DNA of 8,339 bases, taken from assembly GCA_017529085.1 (NCBI GenBank), contig JAFXOC010000042.1:1-8339 (forward strand). Reading direction: 5' to 3'. Below are positions 1-6,021 of this stretch, piece by piece; the stretch's first letter is position 1, and each line of letters opens with the position of its first letter. Origin of the DNA: Selenomonadaceae bacterium (GTDB taxonomy: Bacteria > Bacillota > Negativicutes > Selenomonadales > Selenomonadaceae). Under the pieces are notes generated by a model. It saw only the letters and a program-made list of their open reading frames with translations. It was not told the origin of the DNA and searched no databases. Made by a program: the position numbers and the translations under genes.

Positions 1-2627
1 TACGCTTCTCTCACCTTCACATTGATTTCGTTATACGCCTCTCTCCATTTGCTTCTCTCATGCACGAGATAATCAAGTAATTCTTTTTTCTCGTTGTAAG
101 CGTTTTGAACGGGAGCGTTCTTTCTTAAAATACCCGCAGCGATTTCTTTGATTTTCGTATCGCTTGCGGGAAGCCTACATTTTTCTTCGAGAGCCTTTTC
201 CCTTTTTGAGATTTCCGCAAGAGTTACATTATAATCTTTTGCAGAAAGCGAATGTTTTTGTTTTTCAAGTTTACGCTTTTCGGCGCGAATTTTTTTAAAC
301 CCGCTTTTGGTGAAAACATCTCTGGCGATAAAAATTGCTCTTGCCGGAGTTATAATTTGTTTTTCAAGTTCTTTCATTTCTTTTCGGATTTGTTTTATCC
401 GAACATTAGTGTTTATCCCTTCTTCAACAATTCTATCCCGAACATCGTTTAATGTTTTAGGATTTTTATGTGCTTCTATTTTAAGATAAAGTCGTAACGC
501 TCGGTTAGCCGCATTTACATCGTGAACAGCTTTTATTGTCGCTTTTCTTAAATCAGTCCTTGCTATCCCGCCTTTATTGATATAATCGATTCCTTGTGCG
601 CGGATAAGTCCGCTCATTTTTTTATCTTTCGCCAGAGCGTCAAAAAAAGGTCTGCACTCTTTGGCGTATTTTTTTATTTGGAAATTAAGAATAGAAATAT
701 TGGTTTCAATTTCTTTTTTTATGCCCGAAAGAACTTCCTTCTCTCCTTCGGGAACATTGAAAGTTTTTTCAAAGTATTCCCATTGTCTTTTTTCGTTCAC
801 GCATTTTTTTAAATTCTCAAAAGATTTTTTTGCGTCTGGTTCTAAAAAATCCATTACGGCTTTTTGAAAAGAATTACTTGTGTCAAAAACAACGGAACGA
901 AGTGCGGTAACTTCGGAAGCACTTTCATTCATTCCACCTACAAATTTTTCAAACTTCTTTTGTAAATCCTCTGGCAGTTCATCGTAAACCTCGTTTAAGG
1001 TTTCTCTTTTTTTCTCGATTTCCTTCCAGAGTTCCGATAATTTTTTCCTGTCCTCCGCTACACTTTTTATAAATTCATCTTCTAATTTTTTAATATTTTC
1101 TTTCACCCGTTGACGATTTTTTCTGTGGTTCACAACAATGGGATTTTTTTCGTCTGTTATCGTGGCAAAATCCTTTACATATTTTTCGGGGTCACGATTT
1201 AAAATTTTCGCAAGTAGTTCGTCACCCTTCATCAAAGCATTTTGTTTTTGCTCTTGTAAACTTCTCGGATCGACACGAAGATGTATTCCGTTTTCCTCTA
1301 AAATTTCGTTTTCAATTTTCGCTAAATCATAGCGGAGTCGATAAAGATATTGATTTCTGTCCTTATCTCTCCACTTATCGGATTTTTTGCAACCGCCTAT
1401 TTCTGGATTTTTAGAATTGGATCTTGAAAAAAATTTTTCAGGCGTTCGTCCAATTTTCCTTTCATAATCGTCAATCTCTCGTGTCGAAAACATAATGTGA
1501 ATATGAGGGTGTTCTTCTTTTCCGCTTATCGCTCCAATTTTATTATGTATAGCGTAGGTATAATAAAAGTTTTTCAAATGTTTGTCGATAAATTTTTCGA
1601 TAATCTTTTTTTGTGCATTAAGGCTTAGAACATTCGGCAAAGAAAAAACTATCTCTTTATAATGCTCTCCGTTTTTCCTCTCGTATAAATCAGCCGCTTC
1701 CCAAAATTTTTTCGGATCGCCATTTGCCCATTTTGGTAAATGACTGGACACAAAAAGACAACCTCCTTTGTGCGAATAAATAGAATCCCTTGCGATATAT
1801 TGAATATGACTTGAAGCTATTTCGTCCGTATGGTTGATATTTGTCAAAATATTTGCGACAGTCTGCTCAACTATCCGTTTTCTTGCTGAAGCATTATCCC
1901 ATCGCACCCGATCGGATAATGCTCGCTGTTTGTTTCTGATGTGACGGATCTGGTCACTAGACAAAAGCACTCTACGCCGCTTTGAGTTGCGATCCAAATT
2001 CCATTCGGACAATTTAGGCAAGCACAATCTTCCTCTGGCAAGATCTCCGAAGGAACGGAGTTTAACACCAGACTCTTGTATTGCTTCGTTTTTGCTTCCT
2101 CTACTTCCTCTGATTCCAATTCTGACTCTTGGTGTAACATATCTTCCGCCTCTGTTTTCAAATTCTCGTCTGTCATTTTCAATCCTCTCCTTTTCGGTTC
2201 TGCATTTTTTTTCGAGTGTACGATGCAAAAATTTTAACGGCAGATTCAATTCGCTTGCCGCCTTAATATTTTTTTCCCTGAAAAGATCGCTCCCCCTGAC
2301 GGAAATTTCCTGACCGTAAATTTTTTCCGCAACGCTAAGAGCAATAGCGACTGTTTCAACAGATGCACCTTGCGAAATATAAATTCCATTTTTGTCCTGC
2401 TTAATATTTCCAAAAGGACTTTCGTATATCAACCGTTCTTTGTCTGGCAAATTCACAGCCGGATTTTTTCCCGTCAAACAATCTCTGTATGAAATATCTT
2501 TATTTTTTATTTGCATATCGGATCTATATTCATCTTCTCTCAAAATATATTTTTCGTGCCTCGCCGCCGAAACTTTTTCCCCATTATGTTTTTTATTAGT
2601 TTTAACATTGAAATAAAAATTGAACAT
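1..2627 (-). CDS. MobA/MobL-family (MOBQ-type) conjugative relaxase, C-terminus beyond the window
   Basis: The predicted role is to nick one strand at oriT, stay linked to the 5' end and lead it into the recipient. The frame runs without a stop from ATG 2627 to position 1 (875 codons). AAGGA lies 8 bases before the ATG. Residues 5-34 carry a YFNVKT start and an H24-x-x-Y27-I-x-R30 motif. Residues ~150-250 are an Arg/Gly/Ser-rich linker. Residues ~252-460 form the main relaxase domain, with H274-x-x-Y277-I-x-R280, a KKFWEAADLYER segment, the metal-binding HPHIHIM histidines (373-379) and RVDPRSL (451-457). The remainder is Lys/Glu-rich, helical and probably coiled coil. The family call rests on motif recognition. 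The gene diverges from the topB-ssb operon across the putative oriT. Oddities are the repeated HxxYIxR motif and a second gene nested in the linker. The catalytic tyrosine could be Y27 or Y277. Confidence 0.9.
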   Translation of the reverse strand, partial: MFNFYFNVKTNKKHNGEKVSAARHEKYILREDEYRSDMQIKNKDISYRDCLTGKNPAVNLPDKERLIYESPFGNIKQDKNGIYISQGASVETVAIALSVAEKIYGQEISVRGSDLFREKNIKAASELNLPLKFLHRTLEKKCRTEKERIENDRREFENRGGRYVTPRVRIGIRGSRGSKNEAIQESGVKLRSFGDLARGRLCLPKLSEWNLDRNSKRRRVLLSSDQIRHIRNKQRALSDRVRWDNASARKRIVEQTVANILTNINHTDEIASSHIQYIARDSIYSHKGGCLFVSSHLPKWANGDPKKFWEAADLYERKNGEHYKEIVFSLPNVLSLNAQKKIIEKFIDKHLKNFYYTYAIHNKIGAISGKEEHPHIHIMFSTREIDDYERKIGRTPEKFFSRSNSKNPEIGGCKKSDKWRDKDRNQYLYRLRYDLAKIENEILEENGIHLRVDPRSLQEQKQNALMKGDELLAKILNRDPEKYVKDFATITDEKNPIVVNHRKNRQRVKENIKKLEDEFIKSVAEDRKKLSELWKEIEKKRETLNEVYDELPEDLQKKFEKFVGGMNESASEVTALRSVVFDTSNSFQKAVMDFLEPDAKKSFENLKKCVNEKRQWEYFEKTFNVPEGEKEVLSGIKKEIETNISILNFQIKKYAKECRPFFDALAKDKKMSGLIRAQGIDYINKGGIARTDLRKATIKAVHDVNAANRALRLYLKIEAHKNPKTLNDVRDRIVEEGINTNVRIKQIRKEMKELEKQIITPARAIFIARDVFTKSGFKKIRAEKRKLEKQKHSLSAKDYNVTLAEISKREKALEEKCRLPASDTKIKEIAAGILRKNAPVQNAYNEKKELLDYLVHERSKWREAYNEINVKVREA
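1871..2176 (-). CDS. Small Cys-rich, acidic protein nested inside the relaxase gene in another frame
   Basis: This is a 101-residue ORF lying wholly inside the relaxase gene, shifted +1 on the same strand. The ATG at 2176 is preceded 7 bases away by AAGGAGAGG, one of the best ribosome binding sites in the window; an in-frame TTG at 2182 is too close to that site to be the start. Residues 1-50 are Glu-rich. The second half has C51, C53, C56-P, W61, C70-x-C72 and C91-D-G, a spacing that suggests a small metal-binding fold. I recall short mobile-element proteins with a similar C-x2-CP-x3-W ... C-x-C ... CDG pattern, but cannot confirm this here. It would be translated from the relaxase mRNA. Function is unknown; a transfer accessory role is a guess from context. 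The alternative is a chance ORF, which the ribosome binding site and Cys pattern argue against. Confidence 0.6.
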   Translation of the reverse strand: MTDENLKTEAEDMLHQESELESEEVEEAKTKQYKSLVLNSVPSEILPEEDCACLNCPNGIWIATQSGVECFCLVTRSVTSETNSEHYPIGCDGIMLQQENG

Positions 2628-2654
2628 TAAAATCATCCTTTTTATTGAAAATTT

Positions 2655-2683
2655 ATTATAGGATTTTTAAATATTTTAAAATC
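2655..2683 (-). promoter_or_regulatory. Probable promoter of the relaxase gene
   Basis: Read on the minus strand, a perfect TATAAT (2660-2655) lies about 28 bases before the relaxase ATG, with a weak GATTTT at the -35 position and a 17-base spacer. The leader would be about 20 bases. The TATAAT block sits in a sequence (AAAAATCCTATAATAAA) that recurs with one change at about 2911-2927, where the matching hexamer is TATGAT. That second copy could be an additional minus-strand promoter. Confidence 0.45.
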
Positions 2684-2828
2684 TTGAGATACCCCAACGG
2701 AGTTCAAGGAGCGAAGCGACTGACAGAAAAAATTGATTTTTGTGTAAAAGTTGCAATTTTATGCAAAATGTTCCCAGAAAACTTGTTTGGAAATGTGTCT
2801 GAAGTGTGCTATTTTTCGCTATTTTTTT

Positions 2829-2860
2829 GCGTTTCTCGCAGAGAAACGCCTAAATGAACA
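2829..2860 (+). other. oriT: Putative origin of transfer (oriT), RSF1010/R1162-like
   Basis: A perfect 9-bp inverted repeat (GCGTTTCTC at 2829-2837, GAGAAACGC at 2841-2849, loop GCA) is followed one base later by TAAATG (2851-2856). The RSF1010/R1162 oriT as I remember it has GTTTCTC, a 3-base loop, GAGAAAC and, a few bases on, TAAATG just before the nick. The match includes stem sequence, loop size and downstream motif. The expected nick would be within about 2856-2861 on the plus strand; the bases after TAAATG differ from RSF1010. The location between the divergent relaxase gene and the topB-ssb operon is right for an oriT, and the relaxase belongs to the matching family. Confidence 0.7.
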
Positions 2861-2932
2861 TTGTCTTAAAAATAGGAATATAAAAAATTTGGTATTTGTT
2901 TTATAAAAATTTTATCATAGGATTTTTTGAAA

Positions 2933-2961
2933 ATGAGCAAAATTTGAACCAAAAACTGCTC
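2933..2961. repeat. 29-base repeat, copy 1, with internal inverted repeat (likely operator)
   Basis: This is identical to 3051-3079 except for one base. Each copy is bounded by GAGCA and TGCTC, which can pair across a 17-base centre. TTGAAC inside it can serve as a -35 box (2944-2949), with TAAAAT at 2967-2972 as a -10 after 17 bases. A run of six T follows the right arm, so a weak terminator is also possible. The likeliest reading is an operator for a regulator controlling the plus-strand operon. Confidence 0.6.
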
Positions 2962-2981
2962 TTTTTTAAAATTTTGTTTGT

Positions 2982-2987
2982 TATAAT
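2982..2987 (+). promoter_or_regulatory. Extended -10 promoter element upstream of the plus-strand operon
   Basis: TG-T-TATAAT (TG at 2979-2980, TATAAT at 2982-2987) is a full extended -10. No good -35 stands 17 bases upstream, which is acceptable for an extended -10 promoter. A transcript from here would start near 2994 and carry about 140 bases of leader that includes repeat copy 2. Confidence 0.5.
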
Positions 2988-3050
2988 CAATGAAGTTTGA
3001 ATTTAAATTTTAAGGTTAATAGTTAAAGGCGGTGAAAATAATCTGAATAG

Positions 3051-3079
3051 ATGAGCAAAATTTGAACCAAAAAATGCTC
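3051..3079. repeat. 29-base repeat, copy 2, with internal inverted repeat (likely operator)
   Basis: This is the second copy of the 2933-2961 element, offset by 118 bases and matching at 28 of 29 positions. Here the flanks extend the pairing: GATGAGCA against TGCTCGTC gives about 8 pairs with one G-T. The copy lies 56 bases before the first gene of the operon. Confidence 0.6.
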
Positions 3080-3091
3080 GTCTTTTATTAT
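3062..3091 (+). promoter_or_regulatory. Proximal promoter of the plus-strand operon, overlapping repeat copy 2
   Basis: TTGAAC (3062-3067) and TATTAT (3086-3091) are separated by 18 bases, placing transcription start near 3098, about 37 bases before the ATG at 3135. The -35 box lies inside the inverted repeat, so a protein bound there would block RNA polymerase. This is inference from sequence only. Confidence 0.4.
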
Positions 3092-3134
3092 GAGTTGAAA
3101 CAAATAGGAATAAATAGGAAGGAAGTAATTTTAT

Positions 3135-3548
3135 ATGGATTTGGAAACAAAAATAGAGAATATGATTTCTGAACACGAGGGAAAAAAGAAAGATAAAATT
3201 CAGGAATTGGAAAAATTGAAAAATCAGAAGCAACAAAAATTGAATATGCAGGATAAACTGAAAATTTCTTTGAGCGATTTAAATAGACGCATAGAAATTT
3301 TGGAAGAAGAAATAGAGAATTTCGACTCTATTCTTTATAAGACGGCGATTAAAGAAAACAATTCCGATCCCAAAGAAGTTTTGAAATTTATTTACGAATC
3401 ATCAAAAGATAAAGAAAAGAAAAACGAAGAAGAACATACTTCATCGTCAGAGCCGACAAGTGAAAATTCTTCCGAAGGTGTTCACGAAGAAACCGAAGAA
3501 GAAAGAGCAAAAAGAGAAAGAAAAGAGAGTTTGGGATTGCCCGTATGA
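3135..3548 (+). CDS. Small coiled-coil protein, first gene of the topB-ssb operon; function unknown
   Basis: The product is a 137-residue, highly charged protein. The ATG at 3135 follows a purine-rich TAGGAAGGAAG about 10 bases upstream, after a duplicated AAATAGGAA. Residues 1-65 form a continuous Lys/Glu/Leu helix with heptad-like spacing, so a coiled coil is likely. Residues 65-90 contain NNSDPKEVLKFIYE, and the rest is an acidic, Ser/Glu-rich, probably disordered tail ending in a basic KRERKESLGLPV. There is no signal peptide, membrane segment or metal motif. The layout (helical hairpin, then a short D-x-x-E-V-L-x-F-I segment) recalls small coiled-coil proteins of conjugative elements such as DUF4315, but I cannot claim membership. 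Being next to oriT and 19 bases before topB, it may be a relaxosome accessory or a DNA-binding regulator. Confidence 0.75.
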   Translation: MDLETKIENMISEHEGKKKDKIQELEKLKNQKQQKLNMQDKLKISLSDLNRRIEILEEEIENFDSILYKTAIKENNSDPKEVLKFIYESSKDKEKKNEEEHTSSSEPTSENSSEGVHEETEEERAKRERKESLGLPV

Positions 3549-3567
3549 TAAAATAGGAGATTAAAAA

Positions 3568-5568
3568 ATGAAAAGAGTTTTTTTAGCAGAAAAACCTAGC
3601 TTGGGTAGAGCGATTGCCTCGGTTCTCGGAAACGGAAAAAAAGAGGACGGTTACATACAAATCGGTAACGATGTAGTGACTTGGTGCTTCGGTCATATTT
3701 TGCAACAATGCGATCCAGAAGAATACGATGAAAAATATCGCAGTTGGAAGTTGGAAGATCTTCCGATTATTCCAAAACAATGGAAGATGAAAGTTGCAAA
3801 GGACGCTTCAAAGCAATTCAATATCATAAAAAAACTTTGCAAAGAAGCAGATGTAATTGTCAATGCAGGAGATCCAGATCGAGAAGGTCAACTTTTGGTT
3901 GATGAAGTTCTAAATTACATCGGCTTATTAAATCAAAAAAAGGTGCAGAGAATTTTGCTTAACGCTTTGGACGAAAAATCCGTAAGAGAAGCGTTAAATA
4001 ATCTTCGGGAAAACAAAGAATTTGTCGGTTTAAGAAATTCTGCTCTTGCAAGAAGTCGAGCCGATTGGGTTATCGGAATGAATCTTTCAAGGGTAGCGAC
4101 AATAAAAGCACGAAACGCAGGTTATCCCGTAAAAGTTGTTAGCGTTGGCAGAGTTATGACTCCAACAACAGCTCTTGTGATTCGCCGTGAAGATGAAATA
4201 AAAAATTTCAAACAAACGGATTACTTTCAACTAAATGTAATTTGGAAACATCAGAACGGAGAAATTATTTCCGTATGGCAACCGAAAAAAACCGAAGAAG
4301 GTTTTGACAACGAAGGACGGCTTCTGAAAAAAGAGATTGCCGAAAAAATTGCGGAAAAAATCAAAGGGCATAACGGAAAAATTTTATCGGTTGAAGAAAA
4401 GGAAGGGCAATCGAAACAACACTTGCCATATTCTTTGTCAACGCTTCAAATTGAAGCAGGAAAAATTTTTGGATACTCGCCGAAAGAAGTTTTGGACACG
4501 CAACAATCTCTTTATGAAAAACAATTAACTTCATATCCGAGATCGGATTGTAATTACTTGCCCGAAAATCAAATTGCGGACGCAGAAAAAATTTTGGAAA
4601 ATCTAAAATCTTTTTCGGACGAATTTTCAGGTATGGTAGGCGGTGCTGATTTAAAAATAAAATCTTCTGCGTGGAACGATAAAAAGATTTCGGCACATCA
4701 CGCTATAATTCCCACAACCGTTAGAGCGAACTATAACGATTTGACGGAAAAGGAAAAAAATTTATACAAACTTGTTGCTAAAGCCTATATCGCTCAATTT
4801 TATCCCGTTGAGAAATTTCTTTCGACAAAAATTAAAATTGACTGCGAGGGCGAAAAATTCCAAGCAACAGGCAAAGTTGTTTTAGAAAATGGGTGGAAAG
4901 CACTATATAAGGAAGTAAAAAATTCCGATGAAGAAGAAATAGAAATAAATCTTCCTAAAGTATCTAAGGACGATACGGTTTTTTTTCAATCTGAAAATAT
5001 CGCTTCCAAAAAAACTCACCCGCCAAAAAGATTTACTCCCGCTTCCTTAATAGAAGCTATGAAAAAAATTCATCAATTCGTCAAAGACGAATCGTTGAAG
5101 CCGATCTTAAAAGAATGTTCTGGTATCGGAACAGAGGCAACCCGTGCCGAAATGATCGAGAAAATTCAGCGTAACGATTATGTTAAGCTAGAAAAAAAAT
5201 TTCTTGTTCCGACAGAAACGGGAAGAATGATGCTTTCATTTTTATCCGACAGCCTAACATATCCAGACATAACCGCCAGATGGGAAAAAAATTTGGAAGC
5301 TATAAGCAATCGAGAAATGAAATTGGAAGATTTTTTTCAGCAAGAGGAAGGGTTTATAAAAAAATTGGTAGAGGAACAAAAAGAAAAAAATATTGTTCCA
5401 CCGAAGGATTTGCCGAAGTGTCCTAAATGCGATAAACCTTTGAAAAAAATTCGTTCCAAAAAAAATCAAAAGTTTTATTGGATTTGCGAGGATAAAAATT
5501 GTCAGGTGATTTTTTCCGACAAAAATGGGAAGCCTGATTTCAATTCGACTAAAAAAAGGAGCAATTAA
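3568..5568 (+). CDS. topB: DNA topoisomerase III (type IA), mobile-element version
   Basis: The enzyme relaxes and decatenates DNA by passing a strand through a transient single-strand break. The product has 666 residues, close to the 653 of the E. coli enzyme. The Toprim domain is at the N-terminus, with acidic E8 in VFLAEKPSLGRAIA and the D102-P-D104-R-E106-G signature. The active-site tyrosine is Y323 in TSYPRSD. SAHHAIIPT and the GIGTEATRAEMIE segment are typical of the family. A C-terminal zinc ribbon is seen as C618-x2-C621 ... C640-x4-C645. AGGAGA lies 7 bases before the ATG. The gene starts 19 bases after the preceding gene and its stop is 2 bases before the ssb ATG, so ssb is probably translationally coupled. 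Copies of topB on plasmids and integrative elements (RP4 traE, for example) accompany transfer or replication functions. Transfer decatenation is the likely use here. Confidence 0.96.
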   Translation: MKRVFLAEKPSLGRAIASVLGNGKKEDGYIQIGNDVVTWCFGHILQQCDPEEYDEKYRSWKLEDLPIIPKQWKMKVAKDASKQFNIIKKLCKEADVIVNAGDPDREGQLLVDEVLNYIGLLNQKKVQRILLNALDEKSVREALNNLRENKEFVGLRNSALARSRADWVIGMNLSRVATIKARNAGYPVKVVSVGRVMTPTTALVIRREDEIKNFKQTDYFQLNVIWKHQNGEIISVWQPKKTEEGFDNEGRLLKKEIAEKIAEKIKGHNGKILSVEEKEGQSKQHLPYSLSTLQIEAGKIFGYSPKEVLDTQQSLYEKQLTSYPRSDCNYLPENQIADAEKILENLKSFSDEFSGMVGGADLKIKSSAWNDKKISAHHAIIPTTVRANYNDLTEKEKNLYKLVAKAYIAQFYPVEKFLSTKIKIDCEGEKFQATGKVVLENGWKALYKEVKNSDEEEIEINLPKVSKDDTVFFQSENIASKKTHPPKRFTPASLIEAMKKIHQFVKDESLKPILKECSGIGTEATRAEMIEKIQRNDYVKLEKKFLVPTETGRMMLSFLSDSLTYPDITARWEKNLEAISNREMKLEDFFQQEEGFIKKLVEEQKEKNIVPPKDLPKCPKCDKPLKKIRSKKNQKFYWICEDKNCQVIFSDKNGKPDFNSTKKRSN

Positions 5569-5570
5569 AA

Positions 5571-5993
5571 ATGAACTCGGTAATTTTAAGCGGTCGTGTT
5601 GCTACGGAAGTCAATTTTCGTGTTACAAAAAAAGGAAAAGCTGTTGCAACATTTTTGCTTGCCGTTCCGAATCGAATGAGAAAAAAGAACGAGGACGGAT
5701 CTATCCCGACAGATTTTCCTCGCATACAGGCTTGGGGGAAAATCGCTGAAATTTGCAGGGATTATTTAATTCGCGGCAAGGAGTGTTTGATTCATGGTAT
5801 TATCTCGACAAATACCTATGAAAAAAACAATCAAAAAATTTACAATATTTTTGTTACCGCAAATACGGTAGAATTTTTAGGTTATCAAAAGCAGGTCAAC
5901 GGCGATGATAATTCTTCCGTATCTGATGATAATGAAATTATATCTTCGGAGGTTGGTATGCCGCCAATTTCTGACGAGGAACTTCCTTTTTGA
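5571..5993 (+). CDS. ssb: Single-stranded DNA-binding protein
   Basis: It coats single-stranded DNA and recruits repair and replication proteins. The product has 140 residues, a little short for a bacterial SSB. Residues 1-105 form the OB fold: MNSVILSGRVATEVNFRVTK start, VATFLLAVPNR strand, DFPRIQAWGKIAEICRDYLIRGKE, and NTYEKNNQKIYN. A short acidic linker ends in ISDEELPF, the canonical C-terminal tip that docks partner proteins, so the gene looks intact. The ribosome binding site AAGGAG overlaps the end of topB, with 9 bases to the ATG. A second copy carried beside topB and oriT is typical of mobile elements, where it protects the incoming strand. A chromosomal housekeeping ssb would normally sit between rpsF and rpsR, which are absent here. 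Confidence 0.95.
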   Translation: MNSVILSGRVATEVNFRVTKKGKAVATFLLAVPNRMRKKNEDGSIPTDFPRIQAWGKIAEICRDYLIRGKECLIHGIISTNTYEKNNQKIYNIFVTANTVEFLGYQKQVNGDDNSSVSDDNEIISSEVGMPPISDEELPF

Positions 5994-6021
5994 TTCATTT
6001 GTATTTGAGGGGGAATCGTTT

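Noticed and set aside
252..1332. Several plus-strand ORFs of 60-72 codons
   Set aside because: They are Phe/Ser-rich antisense shadows of the relaxase coiled-coil region and have no ribosome binding sites.
1987..2313. Plus-strand 108-codon ORF with a hydrophobic stretch
   Set aside because: It is antisense to the dual-coding part of the relaxase gene; the Leu/Pro run comes from the Arg/Gly/Ser-rich relaxase linker, and there is no start signal.
2751..2766. TTGCA/TGCAA inverted repeat
   Set aside because: Five-bp arms in AT-rich DNA are expected by chance and nothing else supports a function.
2645..2857. Plus-strand 70-codon ORF in the control region
   Set aside because: It spans the relaxase promoter and the putative oriT hairpin and has no ribosome binding site or protein-like character.
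2933..3079. CRISPR array
   Set aside because: There are only two copies, the spacing of 89 bases is too long, and no cas gene is present.
3003..3236. Minus-strand 77-codon Phe/Leu-rich ORF resembling a membrane peptide
   Set aside because: It is antisense to the Lys/Glu-rich start of the 3135 gene, which produces Phe/Leu runs by complementarity.
4361..4696. Minus-strand 111-codon ORF
   Set aside because: It lies wholly inside topB, whose frame is strongly supported, and lacks a start signal.
5905..6021. N-terminal extension of the last operon gene
   Set aside because: It overlaps ssb through its conserved C-terminal tip, and the strong ribosome binding site marks ATG 6022.
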